DNA of 37,603 bases from Phycisphaerales bacterium. GTDB taxonomy: Bacteria > Planctomycetota > Phycisphaerae > Phycisphaerales > JAGLTS01. Position 1 is the stretch's first letter. Each line of letters starts with the position of its first letter. The DNA lies in assembly GCA_023135165.1 (NCBI GenBank), contig JAGLTS010000079.1:1-37603 (forward strand), read 5' to 3'. Made by a program: the position numbers and the translations under genes. Below the pieces are notes generated by a model, which was given only the letters and a program-made list of their open reading frames with translations, had not been told where the DNA came from and made no database searches. Positions 1 through 8,333 of this stretch are shown here, one piece after another.

Positions 1-374
1 TCACCAACACCGATCGCCTGTGGGAATGCCCCGACCGTCTCAGTGCCTGCGGTGGTGAAGGTCGCGTCGCCGTTACCCAGGAGAATCGCGACCGTTCCGT
101 CAGCCTGCGCGACGGCGAGATCGACCTCATCACCGGCGTCGAAGTACCCGACAGCAACACCTCGTGGTGCGTCAGGCGTCATCACGACGTTGCCGGCACC
201 GAACTCAATCAGTGCGGCAAGAAGCCTGCGATCCTCCAACGGCTCAAAGACGGCGGCAGAGCCGGTCCTCCCGCGTGAACCGGTCCTGGATCGACCTGAC
301 CAGGCGCGCCCGGCGCTGGCAATGGTCTGATTGGTGAGGCGGTGACGCTGAGGCGATCGGTGCGTTCTGATCAT
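1..374 (-). CDS. Secreted VCBS/FG-GAP repeat protein with LEPR-XLL-type N-terminus (partial)
   Basis: The open frame begins at ATG 374 and runs off the left edge after 124 codons. An Arg-rich leader (residues 1-41) is followed by FEPLEDRRLLAA at about residues 43-54. This matches the LEPR-XLL signature found at the N-terminus of large exported planctomycete proteins. A VCBS/FG-GAP-type beta-propeller unit follows at about 74-115 (GYFDAGDEVDLAVAQ, then VAILLGNGDATF), with the D-x-D-L-A-V and GNGDATF elements of that repeat. The start is supported by GAAGGG about 9 nt upstream. The role is probably an extracellular or surface propeller or adhesin-like protein; the rest lies outside the window, so length and other domains are unknown. 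Family assignment is firm, function is not. Confidence 0.82.
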   Translation of the reverse strand, partial: MIRTHRSPQRHRLTNQTIASAGRAWSGRSRTGSRGRTGSAAVFEPLEDRRLLAALIEFGAGNVVMTPDAPRGVAVGYFDAGDEVDLAVAQADGTVAILLGNGDATFTTAGTETVGAFPQAIGVG

Positions 375-594
375 CCGGGAAATCCCTTCTCTGAAGCCAC
401 GGAGATGCCTGCAACGAACTGTTGCAGGGGAGCCCCCGCGCAGAGCATTCAAGATACCGCGCCGCCGCCGCCCCGGCCACCGACACGGCGATAGGGGACC
501 GCGCGTGTCGGGTCGGTATCGGCAGGGGCCGGCAAACCCTGCCTGTCCGATAAACGTACGGGCGACTCATCCGTTGACCGGCTCCCGGCGCATG
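375..594. other. Intergenic stretch with an 8-bp perfect hairpin
   Basis: No gene is supported here. Upstream of the VCBS gene lies a perfect inverted repeat, CCTGCAAC (408-415) and GTTGCAGG (421-428), around a 5-nt loop. It sits about 35-55 bp before the start codon at 374. It could be an operator or a leader hairpin. It has no T-run in either direction, so it does not look like an intrinsic terminator. The rest is unremarkable. Confidence 0.4.
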
Positions 595-630
595 AAAAAA
601 GGGTGCCGAACTACGTTTTGCCCGGCACCC
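595..630 (-). terminator. Rho-independent terminator of the thioredoxin-like gene
   Basis: Read on the minus strand, GGGTGCCG (complement of 623-630) pairs perfectly with CGGCACCC (complement of 601-608) across a 14-nt loop. Six T residues follow directly (595-600 on the plus strand are A). An 8-bp GC-rich stem plus a U-run is a textbook intrinsic terminator. It lies 128 bp downstream of the stop at 759 and separates that gene from the VCBS gene to the left. Confidence 0.85.
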
Positions 631-758
631 CGCGACTGGGCCGAATGATGCGGCTGCCCGTCGAGCGAGTCCTCGACCTGGGAACCGACCTCCTATCCGG
701 TTCCATCCGACAGCTTCGAGCAGCGTATCATCTTGCCCTCCTCACATGCTCGCGTGGG

Positions 759-1265
759 TCAGGGACGGGTGACGGATTCATCCTGATATCCAGCCAATTC
801 CAGTGCTGCGACGAGCTTCTTGCTCATCTCTTTTGCTGTGTCGTCCTTTGTCAGCGTGCCGATCACCTCATGCGACTCGGCGTCAACGAGCAAGACCTGA
901 CCTGTCTCGTGCTGATGCTCGGCGAACAGTTCGCGCACATCCAGTGCGCAGGCGAGGTATGCAGCCTGCCGGTGCGTCCGCTCGCTCGTGAAGTCGAAAG
1001 CGACGAAGAGCACGGGCACCTTCGCCGCAGCCTTCTTGAGCTCGTCATAGGACGGCGTGAGGGCGGCACTCGAAGGAGACCAGTCCGCCTGGAACTGCAA
1101 GGCGATGACTTCTGCCGGCTTGGGCAACTCAGGCTTATCCTCCGGTTGCACGCCCTCTTCGCCGCCTGCTTGGCCATAGGCGATGAGTGTCGACGCGAGG
1201 CCGATCACGACCCCCGCTGTGAGAACCAACTGTCCGTACCGACTCCGTCTGCGTGGTGTACGCAT
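759..1265 (-). CDS. Membrane-anchored thioredoxin-fold protein lacking CxxC
   Basis: 168 residues from the chosen start. An N-terminal basic stretch plus a hydrophobic segment (about residues 8-30) is a signal anchor or signal peptide. The remainder looks like a thioredoxin-like fold: VPVLFVAFDFTSERTHRQAAYLA occupies the usual beta-strand/active-site region, and VLLVDAESHEVIGTL the later strand. The redox CxxC is absent (a TSERTH-like sequence is in its place), so thiol-disulfide exchange of the usual kind is unlikely. Start: ATG 1265 has AGGAG nine bases upstream; in-frame starts at 1271 and 1310 lie too close to or upstream of that site. It follows the sigma/anti-sigma pair by 117 bp on the same strand and ends at a strong terminator, so it may be the last gene of that unit. 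Function unknown. Confidence 0.6.
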   Translation of the reverse strand: MRTPRRRSRYGQLVLTAGVVIGLASTLIAYGQAGGEEGVQPEDKPELPKPAEVIALQFQADWSPSSAALTPSYDELKKAAAKVPVLFVAFDFTSERTHRQAAYLACALDVRELFAEHQHETGQVLLVDAESHEVIGTLTKDDTAKEMSKKLVAALELAGYQDESVTRP

Positions 1266-1382
1266 GACCATCCACTCCTGTTCTGTGCAGGACTTCCCTG
1301 CTTGGATCATCTTCGCGGTGAGCAGGTTTCTCCCATCCGCTCCCGCCGTGTCATGGCCGCCGCTGGTGCGGTGCCGTTCATC

Positions 1383-2057
1383 TCACCCGCCGCGTGCTTC
1401 ACCCTCGGTCCGGGCAAAGGCGAAGTACAACTCATCCTCCTCCCACACATCAATGAGCAGGCCGTCGATCTCGATCCGCCAGTCGCCGATCTCGCGCGAG
1501 CTATCCTCGGCGCGCCATTCGTAGAGCATGTACTCGTCACCGCAGTCGTTCAGAAAGCGAATCTGAGCCGCGATGGCGCCGAGCAGCGTGCAGTAGCGTG
1601 ATCCCTGAATGTTGAGCGAGTGCTCCGCGAGGCGCTCGGGCAGGATCGGCTCAAAGCCGAGATCGGTCATCTGGCCTGCAAGTTCGCGGAGGTCGGATGC
1701 GGGGAACTGGATCTCCGCCGTCCCGCTCCGGTGTTGGGCAACGTGATCGGCGATCGACTCGGCGAGTTGTTCAGAGGGTGGCAGATCGCGGTGAACCTGA
1801 TGCGCGCCTCGCCAGGCAACGACGACCGCGAGCGTCGTCATTGCGGCGATGGTCACCCACGTCGCCCCCCGCACGCGGTGGGCGCCGACCGATTCATGGG
1901 TCGCATGTGGTGCCGGCGATGGAGCCACCAACGCAATGTGGGGGTCGCGGGGGTTCTGAGGGTCAATCAGTTCACGCAGCCTGGCCAGCCGTTCCTCGCC
2001 GAGCCGTTTCGCCGTGTAGAACGCCTTGAGATGTCCATTCGTTGTGTCGCGCTTCAT
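1383..2057 (-). CDS. Single-pass membrane protein, probable anti-sigma factor
   Basis: 224 residues. The N-terminal ~60 residues are hydrophilic, one transmembrane helix lies at about 66-82 (TWVTIAAMTTLAVVVAW), and a ~140-residue C-terminal domain follows, rich in acidic residues. The ATG overlaps the stop of the ECF sigma gene by 4 bp (ATGA), giving translational coupling. That gene order and topology (cytosolic N-terminal part, one helix, extracytoplasmic sensor) are typical of ECF anti-sigma factors. No zinc-binding HxxxCxxC motif is visible, so it would not be a ZAS-type anti-sigma. The assignment rests on context and topology, not on a recognised domain. Confidence 0.6.
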   Translation of the reverse strand: MKRDTTNGHLKAFYTAKRLGEERLARLRELIDPQNPRDPHIALVAPSPAPHATHESVGAHRVRGATWVTIAAMTTLAVVVAWRGAHQVHRDLPPSEQLAESIADHVAQHRSGTAEIQFPASDLRELAGQMTDLGFEPILPERLAEHSLNIQGSRYCTLLGAIAAQIRFLNDCGDEYMLYEWRAEDSSREIGDWRIEIDGLLIDVWEEDELYFAFARTEGEARGG

Positions 2058-2572
2058 AACACGACCTGCCTTCCGCTCAACGGTGCGCGGTCCGATGTCA
2101 GCGCCGCGCGTCTGCGAACTCGTGCCTTGGCCCGATGTAACAGGCTCAAGACCGTTCCTCTCGGTTTGTCGATAAGCTCAGCAATCTCCGTGACGGTGTA
2201 CTCCTCGACCGCTGAGAGGTACAAGACCTCTCGTTCTTCAGGCCGAAGGTTGCTGAGCGCCTGTTCAACCGTTTCCTTTGCCGCCACATAGTCGATCACA
2301 TCCTCAGCGCGGAGCGTCCGAACCGCGCTCATCGCTCTTTCGTCGTCGCTGAGTGGTTCGAACTTCAGTTTCATGTTGCGGCGGTACTCGTCGATGAATC
2401 GATTGCGAATCGTTGTGAACAGGTATCCTCGATGCCATGGTCCATCCGAGGCGACCAAGGCGACACACGCATCCTGCAGCAAATCCCATGCGCGATCATC
2501 GCTGTGCGTGAGCGAACACGCATAGCCAAAAGCTGCTTCGAGCAACACATCAAACTCCCGACCATTGGCCAT
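2054..2572 (-). CDS. ECF-type RNA polymerase sigma factor
   Basis: 172 residues from ATG 2572. Region 2 is recognisable: AWDLLQDACVALVAS (core-binding helix) and YLFTTIRNRFIDEYRR (the -10-binding helix with basic end). Region 4 is LRPEEREVLYLSAVEEYTV, then TEIAELIDKPRGTVLSLLHR, a helix-turn-helix with the usual GTVLSLLHRAK ending. It directs RNA polymerase to a specific promoter set, presumably under control of the coupled membrane protein downstream (ATGA overlap). AGGGGA lies six bases before ATG 2572, which favours this over the in-frame ATG at 2590. The upstream gap to waaF (283 bp) holds a T/A-richer patch near 2700-2770 that could contain the promoter. Confidence 0.85.
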   Translation of the reverse strand: MANGREFDVLLEAAFGYACSLTHSDDRAWDLLQDACVALVASDGPWHRGYLFTTIRNRFIDEYRRNMKLKFEPLSDDERAMSAVRTLRAEDVIDYVAAKETVEQALSNLRPEEREVLYLSAVEEYTVTEIAELIDKPRGTVLSLLHRAKARVRRRAALTSDRAPLSGRQVVL

Positions 2573-2855
2573 CCCGCGTCCCCTGATCATGCGCCGCCAT
2601 GGCGCTTCTCAGCAGTGTCGGCCGGCTGGCCTCGCACTACCCCGCCGGCCCGACGCCATCCATTGTGCGCCGGACCGGCGGGTCCTGCTCGAATCTCTCA
2701 ACAGACAAGACGAATAAGCAGCCACGTTTGATTGCAGCAGGCCCGCCCCAATAAACAGATTCACGCATCGACATCCGTTGCATCGACCCACAAGCTCGTC
2801 TGCCCGCTGCAGTTCCGGCACGCCGGGACGGACGGGCGAATCTGCGGATCTCACA

Positions 2856-3965
2856 TCATTTTCGCGCCTCGTCGCGCCCTCGCTGCCCGAGGTGGCCGAC
2901 ATCGCCCACCGCACGGCATGCGAGCAATTGGTTAGCCGCGACGATGACCTGCTCGACGGTGATCTTCGTGATGTCGCAGCGCTGCGCGTGGTCATCGGCC
3001 ACGTGTCCTTCCACGAGCGTCGGGTCGGCGATCAGTTCGACCTGGTGCGGGAAGTCCAGCGTGGTCCAGCGAGGGTCCGTCGGGCCGAAAAGCGTCACCA
3101 CAGGCGTTCCCACCGCCGCCGCGATGTGGCGAGGCCCGGTGTCGTTGGTAATCAGCAGGGACGCCCGTGCGAGGACCGCCTTGAGCGATGACAGCGTGAC
3201 GCCGGAGCGGGTCAGATCCACGATCGGCGATGCGGCGGCATCCCGCACGGCCTCGACAACATCACACTCACCCGGTGAACCGGTCACCAGGACAGCCGCA
3301 CCACGCTCACGCGCGAGATGGTCGGCAACAGTGGCGAACCGGTCGGCCGGCCAGCGTTTGTCGAGCCGATTCGCCCCGGGATTCAGCACGACGATCGGCT
3401 GATCGTTCGCCACACACGCCTGCCTCAGAATCTCCGTCGCAGCCTCGCGGTCCGCATCACTCATCCACAACTCCAGCCGTCGGTCAACCGGCTCTGATCC
3501 CGGAGCTTCGCCAAACACGAAGCGCACGAGGTCGAGGTAGTACGTGACAGCGGGAGTCACAGCGTAGCGCCCGTCGTCGCGGCGCGGCGGTGAACAGCGA
3601 TCGGTCAACAAGAAGCCTCGACGATCGCGGTCGTAGCCGATGCGGCGAGGGATCCCTGCGAGGCGGCACACCAGGGCCGTCGAGAAGCTGTTGGGGAACA
3701 GAATCGCGGTGTCGCATCGGCTGGACTTGAGTCGGCGGGTCAAACGCAGCGTGCCGGACAGTCCCTTCGCTCGACCGACGACGAACTCGTTGATCCACGG
3801 GCAGCCGTGCAGCACCGATTCGAGCCCGGGCCTTGCGAGCACGGTGATGTGAGCATCGGGAAGCGCTGCACGAATCGCGCGCAAGGCAGGCGTCGCCATC
3901 ACCGAATCGCCGATCCACGATGGCAACACGACGAGAAGTCGGGTGATGTTGGTCAAGCGGGTCAT
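2856..3965 (-). CDS. waaF: ADP-heptose:LPS heptosyltransferase II-like glycosyltransferase (GT9)
   Basis: 369 residues. The start has the GT9 pattern LLVVLPSWIGDSVMATPALR (the WIGD loop binds the nucleotide sugar). The second Rossmann half includes PIVVLNPGA, the KRWPADRFA motif, LVTGSPGE and the C-terminal LLITNDTGPRHIAAAVGTPVVTLFG-type donor-binding loop (NDTGP...H.A). These match heptosyltransferase II, which adds L-glycero-D-manno-heptose to lipid-A core at the inner membrane. Length is usual (about 340-370). Its ATG overlaps the stop of the upstream phosphatase by 4 bp, and that enzyme makes the heptose precursor, which supports the substrate. The C-terminal ~20 residues (ending GRDEARK) are a short basic extension. 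Donor specificity is inferred. Confidence 0.88.
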   Translation of the reverse strand: MTRLTNITRLLVVLPSWIGDSVMATPALRAIRAALPDAHITVLARPGLESVLHGCPWINEFVVGRAKGLSGTLRLTRRLKSSRCDTAILFPNSFSTALVCRLAGIPRRIGYDRDRRGFLLTDRCSPPRRDDGRYAVTPAVTYYLDLVRFVFGEAPGSEPVDRRLELWMSDADREAATEILRQACVANDQPIVVLNPGANRLDKRWPADRFATVADHLARERGAAVLVTGSPGECDVVEAVRDAAASPIVDLTRSGVTLSSLKAVLARASLLITNDTGPRHIAAAVGTPVVTLFGPTDPRWTTLDFPHQVELIADPTLVEGHVADDHAQRCDITKITVEQVIVAANQLLACRAVGDVGHLGQRGRDEARK

Positions 3966-4510
3966 CGTGCATCCGCCTCACAGATGTACCGCGCCGCATC
4001 TAGGATCGTGCCGCATCGGTGGTCCGCTTGGGCTGTGTCATCCGCTGCATCACCGAGGCGGATCGTTCGGCAGCCCGCAGCGCGCCCCGCCTCGATGTCG
4101 CGCGCCTGGTCGCCGATCAACCAGCAGCGAGCAAGATCCAGGTCGTATGCCTCGGCGGCAGCGAGCAACATCCCAGGCGCCGGCTTTCGCCACGGATGCT
4201 CCCGGCGGTATTGCGCCACGACACCCTGCGGATGGTATGGACAGTGGTAGTACGCATTGATCGGCGGGCAGCCGTGTTCGATAAGCAGCGCGTCAATCTT
4301 CGCATGGACCGCATGCACAGCCGACTCGTCGTACACCCCTCGCGCCACGCCGCCCTGGTTCGTGATGACGATCAGCACATAGCCGGCGTTGGTCAGGAGC
4401 CGCACTGCATCCACAGCGCCTGGCATGAGTCGCACCCGGGCAGGATCGCCCAGGTCGCCGTCATTGCGAATGAGTGTGTTGTCCCGATCAAGGAACACAG
4501 CGACAGTCAT
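3962..4510 (-). CDS. gmhB: D-glycero-D-manno-heptose-1,7-bisphosphate 7-phosphatase (HAD superfamily)
   Basis: 182 residues. HAD motif I is FLDRDNTLI (nucleophile Asp and acid/base Asp), motif II is VITNQGGVARG, and motif III/IV is WRKPAPGM plus WLIGDQARDIEAG. These define the GmhB/HisB-N group, which removes the 7-phosphate in ADP-heptose synthesis. The first half of the family zinc site is present (CPYHP), but the later C-x-C just before RKP is replaced by H-P-W. The loop may bind zinc differently or not at all. Start: ATG 4510 places motif I at residue 6, as in the family; an in-frame start 57 nt upstream would add an unrelated extension. The stop overlaps waaF (ATGA), so both are translated together. 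Confidence 0.85.
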   Translation of the reverse strand: MTVAVFLDRDNTLIRNDGDLGDPARVRLMPGAVDAVRLLTNAGYVLIVITNQGGVARGVYDESAVHAVHAKIDALLIEHGCPPINAYYHCPYHPQGVVAQYRREHPWRKPAPGMLLAAAEAYDLDLARCWLIGDQARDIEAGRAAGCRTIRLGDAADDTAQADHRCGTILDAARYICEADAR

Positions 4511-4575
4511 GCACGTCACTTGACCAGATTCGCCGGTCTCAGGCAAGGCAAGGGCACTGCATCGCAACCGGGCGA

Positions 4576-5301
4576 TCAGGCGGGTAGCGCCGCAACCTCG
4601 TCGCGGATGTCACGCAGCACGGCGAGGTGCTCGTCGGTCCAGCCGATCGAACCCGCTCCTCGCTCATCGTCATCGCCGAGGCCCGCTGATTGTGACAGGC
4701 GTAACCGGACGAGGATCTGATCGCGCAGGCGTTTGGCGTCGGCGATGCCCTCGATAATGCCCTGGTTGGTCACGAGGGTCTTGCCTCCGGCGCTGATGCC
4801 GCCGCCCGCGGTCTCGACGATCAGATTCGCGATGCCATAGTGCCGCTGCAGCGGTCCTTCCTGGATCTTCACGTTCTGCACATTCTCGAACGTGATCGTC
4901 GTCTCATGGATGGTCCACACACCGCGTCGCAGACGCATGCTCCGGTCGCTCATGACGTACCACGTCGTGTTGTAGCGCAGATGAATCGCAACGAATGCGA
5001 GGATGTCCGGCACGACGGCGACGATGAGCGCAATCGGCGCGAGCAGCAGCGCGAGCCACCAGACGGCGATAAGAAGCACCAGCCACCCAACCAGGATGGC
5101 CAAGTCGATCAGAAGCAGCCCGATCCAGAAGCGGAACTTCATGTAGCGAAGGAAGCCCTCAGCCGGTCTGAAGCTCTCGACCTCGCCCGTCGCGCCTGCG
5201 GGAAGCGTGGGCGGCTCGGTTGGAACGCGGAACCACCGGACTAGGACCGCCCACAGGCCACGGTAGATCCACTGCGTTGCCTGTTCGGTTCGGCCGGTCA
5301 T
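4576..5301 (-). CDS. PH-like (bPH2/DUF304) membrane protein, YdbT/YdbS type
   Basis: 241 residues. Two or three membrane helices lie at about 57-105 (FWIGLLLIDLAILVGWLVLL and following). A bacterial PH-like domain follows, with the family signatures WYVMSDRSMRLRRGVWTI, ITFENVQNVKIQEGPLQRHYG and IANLIVETAGG. A charged tail follows, ending in a DEHLAVLRDIRDEVA helix. DUF304 proteins are membrane-associated and their biochemical role is unsettled. The start ATG overlaps the stop of the next upstream gene by 4 bp. That gene is a second bPH2 protein with a similar C-terminal helix (LLCEIRDELRR), so the two probably form a complex. The gap to gmhB is 65 bp. Confidence 0.78.
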   Translation of the reverse strand: MTGRTEQATQWIYRGLWAVLVRWFRVPTEPPTLPAGATGEVESFRPAEGFLRYMKFRFWIGLLLIDLAILVGWLVLLIAVWWLALLLAPIALIVAVVPDILAFVAIHLRYNTTWYVMSDRSMRLRRGVWTIHETTITFENVQNVKIQEGPLQRHYGIANLIVETAGGGISAGGKTLVTNQGIIEGIADAKRLRDQILVRLRLSQSAGLGDDDERGAGSIGWTDEHLAVLRDIRDEVAALPA

Positions 5302-5828
5302 GAAGCAGCCTCCCCGGCATCGTGCCGCCGACGAAGCTCATCGCGGATCTCACAGAGCAGAGTGAGCGCCTCGTCCTCACGTGAAGGCTCGTCGGCACTT
5401 GTCGCAGCCGGCTCATCCGTTTCGCCACGAGCGCCCCGCATCTGTGCGTACAAGTAATCCCGCAGCTTCTCCGGCTGAGTGATGCCCTCGATCGTCATCT
5501 CCGCACCGGCCGACCCTGATGCTGTCTGAATCGCGACCGACGACAGACCAAGCCAGCGATGAACGAAGTTGCGCGTGACGTGGATGTCCTGGATTCGCCG
5601 GTACGTGAGGTAGATCTCTCGCTTGAAGAGGAGCCCCCAGGACATGGACACGCCCTTGTCGTCGAACTTGTAGACGAGCGTCTTGTACTTGAAGTACAGC
5701 GGCGTGAACACGAACGGGAACGCAATCAGCGAGGCGATCGCCGCGATCACGTAGTAGTTGAGCAGCGCCGGGTCCGGCCGAGTGATCGAGGTCGGGTCGA
5801 ACGAATCATCCATCTGTCTGTCGCTCAT
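5298..5828 (-). CDS. PH-like (bPH2/DUF304) membrane protein, YdbS type
   Basis: 176 residues. A hydrophobic segment at about 22-45 (YYVIAAIASLIAFPFVFTPL) is followed by the bPH2 domain: FDDKGVSMSWGLLFKREIYL, TYRRIQDIHVTRNFVHRWLG, LSSVAIQTASGSAGAEMTIEG. A charged linker and a C-terminal helix follow. The start at ATG 5828 has AAGGAGGG six to seven bases upstream; the codon two positions earlier is GTG and overlaps that site, so it was rejected. It is translationally coupled (ATGA) to the next bPH2 gene. Paired YdbS/YdbT-like genes are a common arrangement. Function is not established for the family. Confidence 0.8.
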   Translation of the reverse strand: MSDRQMDDSFDPTSITRPDPALLNYYVIAAIASLIAFPFVFTPLYFKYKTLVYKFDDKGVSMSWGLLFKREIYLTYRRIQDIHVTRNFVHRWLGLSSVAIQTASGSAGAEMTIEGITQPEKLRDYLYAQMRGARGETDEPAATSADEPSREDEALTLLCEIRDELRRRHDAGEAAS

Positions 5829-5922
5829 GGGCACCCTCCTTGCTTCACAAGGGTGATTCGGAATCGGGCGTGGCGAAATGCACTCCGCTCACGCATCAGC
5901 GCCGACCACACGGGCAGCGCGG

Positions 5923-8130
5923 CTATTCAAGCTCAGGGAGGTCAAGCGGGGCCTGCTCCTCGGAGTCCGTTGCCTCCTGGGCCTGCGGTGCGGTCGGTGG
6001 CGTCTCATCGACTTCATCGAGCGGTGGTTGCTGGACATCCTCCATAACGGGCGGAACCGTCTCGGCAAGTTCTTGCTGCCAGAGGATGAACTCCTCGCCC
6101 GTCAAGATGTTCGCGGATGAGTTAGCAAGGGTGTCGTCGATGGAAGCGGAGTAGCCGCCGAGGCAGTACGCCAGGAACGACTCGGTGATGGCGTTGATCG
6201 CAGCCACATCCGCTGGATTCGCCCCACCGGTTGCGGGCTGCGGAGCGAACTCGACGTGGACGAGCGGCGCGCCGCTGGCAGGGACGATCTGTCGCAGCGA
6301 ACCCAGATCCTTCGCCGTGTAGCGTGCATCACCCTGCCTGCGAATGAAGAGCAATGGGTTCTCCAGATTCATCATGCCCGTTAGCGGGCTGTCCATCAGC
6401 AGATCCCGGCGGTCGTTGCGAGCACTACCGACGCGCTTCTCGATGGTGCGTCGGGCAGCTTCGAAGCGCTTGGGGACGGCCTCAACCATGCTGAGCAGAC
6501 TCAGCGCCCCGTTGACACTCACACCCGCCGCGAACAGTTCCGGTTCTCTGATGACAGCCAACGAGGCAGCCACACCGCCATAGGTGGTGCCCATGATGGC
6601 GAGTCGGCCGGGGATTGCGTGTCCGGAATCCACCGCCCAGCGTCCGGCATCGACGAGGTCGTCGTGCATCACGCCGCCCCATTGCTTGTCACCCCCCGTC
6701 TTGAACGCCTTGCCAAACCCCCGCGCGCCGCGCGTGTTCACAGTGAGCACGGCATAACCTCGACTTGCCAACCATTGCGCCGTCCGATTGAGCGTGAGTC
6801 GCTCTCTCTCCCACGGATCCGCACGTACCAGCAACACCATCGGAAGCGGATCGGCCTGCGAAAGCCGCCCTGCGGCGCGGGGCAGCGTGATGTAGCCCAC
6901 AAGCGTCGCCCCATCACGGGCGGGAATCAGCACCGACGTCGTCGAACACAGCGGTGCCGACTCAAGCCATGTTCGATCCAGGAATAGCGGCGTCAGTGAG
7001 CCTTCGAACCGGTCAAAGACGTGGTACCGAAGCAGGCCGGAGTCCAGTCGCTCGCCGACAACCCACATGCCGTCGTCAGCACTACGGCTGACCATGCCGA
7101 AGTCCTCGCCCAGGGTCTGCGCGAGGTAGCGGAAGTCGGTGCGCACCGCATCGCTGAGAACCGTCCACATCGGGCGCTCGAAGTCGAAGCTAACCGCGAG
7201 CACCTCATCGGTCCTCGCGTCGATCATGACATCGCCAACGTCGGCCCACGGCTCACCCGCCACAATCTCGCGCCGACCGGTCTCCAGATCAGCGAGAACC
7301 AAGGCCGTCGTATCCCGACCGCGGCTGTCTTTGATGAGCACATACCGGCCGTCGGCGCTGAAGTGCAGCACGGCGCTCACGTCCGCATCCTCTCCCAGCC
7401 AACGGATCGCGGCGCGCCATGATGCGGGATCGCCGCCATCTCGCACCGCTACGGTTCTGCCTGATTCGTGGATGCCGTCGACTCGGAGCACTAAAGCCTC
7501 AACCGACAGGCCGGCGCCGGGCACATGCTCGGCGACATTCGCGCTTCCGCCCGCGACGGGCGTCATCTTCCCGGTCCGCACGTCAAGAACATACGCCACG
7601 TGGATCCCGGGCGCCTGATCGTCCGCGCTGATGAGCGCCTCGTCGGGACGGGCCGGATCGACGGCGAGGATTCGGATCAGATGCGCCTTCTCCGGCGTCA
7701 CGTCGCGCACGTCGCCAGCCAGATCCAGCAGGATCAGACGCTCGCCGCGAACGCTCTCTTGCCGCATGATGCAGAGGATCTGGTCGCCGGCCGGCATCCA
7801 ACGGTAGCCGGGCAGAACGATGCCCATGAGTGGCTCTTCGCCGGTAAGCGCCCAATCCTCACCCGTGCCGAGCGAGCGAACGCGCAGCACATTCCCGGCA
7901 GCGGTTGCCGCGAGATACGCGATGTGCATCCCATCCGGCGAGACCTTGACGTGAGCGCGATCGATACGGCCTTCAAGCGTTTCGATCGAAATCGGCGCCG
8001 CCTGAGTCGTCCGCTCCATGCCGGTCGTGGCCGAACCACGCGGGGCACAGCCGAGCGGACCCGCACACATGATCCACGCGATGCACGCCGCCATCAGTGT
8101 GCCCGTTCGTCTGAAGTTCTGTTCACGCAT
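5923..8130 (-). CDS. S9 prolyl-oligopeptidase-like secreted protein, probably catalytically dead
   Basis: 735 residues. Basic N-terminus, hydrophobic segment and Cys at about residue 28 (GPLGC) suggest a signal peptide, perhaps a lipoprotein. A beta-propeller-like region (about 45-400, with VSPDGMHIAYL- and FSADGRYVLI-type blades) precedes an alpha/beta-hydrolase domain (about 420-670) with NRTAQWLASRGYAVLTVNTR and GGVMHDDLVDAGRWAV, both diagnostic of S9. The nucleophile elbow, normally GGSYGG, reads GTTYGG (Thr at residue 516). The Asp loop is kept as QGDARY, but the catalytic His loop (usually ...EGH) has become EFAPQP. So Ser and His are lost. The C-terminus has an acidic Pro/Glu-rich tail. 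Start: AGAGGAAG lies nine bases before ATG 8130. It is in line with the bPH2-gmhB-waaF genes (94-bp gap). Confidence 0.8.
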   Translation of the reverse strand: MREQNFRRTGTLMAACIAWIMCAGPLGCAPRGSATTGMERTTQAAPISIETLEGRIDRAHVKVSPDGMHIAYLAATAAGNVLRVRSLGTGEDWALTGEEPLMGIVLPGYRWMPAGDQILCIMRQESVRGERLILLDLAGDVRDVTPEKAHLIRILAVDPARPDEALISADDQAPGIHVAYVLDVRTGKMTPVAGGSANVAEHVPGAGLSVEALVLRVDGIHESGRTVAVRDGGDPASWRAAIRWLGEDADVSAVLHFSADGRYVLIKDSRGRDTTALVLADLETGRREIVAGEPWADVGDVMIDARTDEVLAVSFDFERPMWTVLSDAVRTDFRYLAQTLGEDFGMVSRSADDGMWVVGERLDSGLLRYHVFDRFEGSLTPLFLDRTWLESAPLCSTTSVLIPARDGATLVGYITLPRAAGRLSQADPLPMVLLVRADPWERERLTLNRTAQWLASRGYAVLTVNTRGARGFGKAFKTGGDKQWGGVMHDDLVDAGRWAVDSGHAIPGRLAIMGTTYGGVAASLAVIREPELFAAGVSVNGALSLLSMVEAVPKRFEAARRTIEKRVGSARNDRRDLLMDSPLTGMMNLENPLLFIRRQGDARYTAKDLGSLRQIVPASGAPLVHVEFAPQPATGGANPADVAAINAITESFLAYCLGGYSASIDDTLANSSANILTGEEFILWQQELAETVPPVMEDVQQPPLDEVDETPPTAPQAQEATDSEEQAPLDLPELE

Positions 8131-8333
8131 GCTTGCTGACTTCCTCTCATCTCTAGCGTCTGTCATCGCGAGGCGTCGGCAGCCTCGGCGGCAGGCGGCG
8201 CCCATCGCCACCGATCTTCGCGCACAACATCGTCGGCCGCCAATCGGGGCCGGCTCACAGTCTACCGCGTGATCTCATTGAGCGCCGCGAGACCTCTTCG
8301 CGCAGCGAGGCTGTGCGGTGCAGCGGCATCGGC

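Noticed and set aside
603-1601. 332-codon plus-strand frame
   Set aside because: Antisense to the thioredoxin-like and anti-sigma genes and starts inside a terminator hairpin; no domain recognised.
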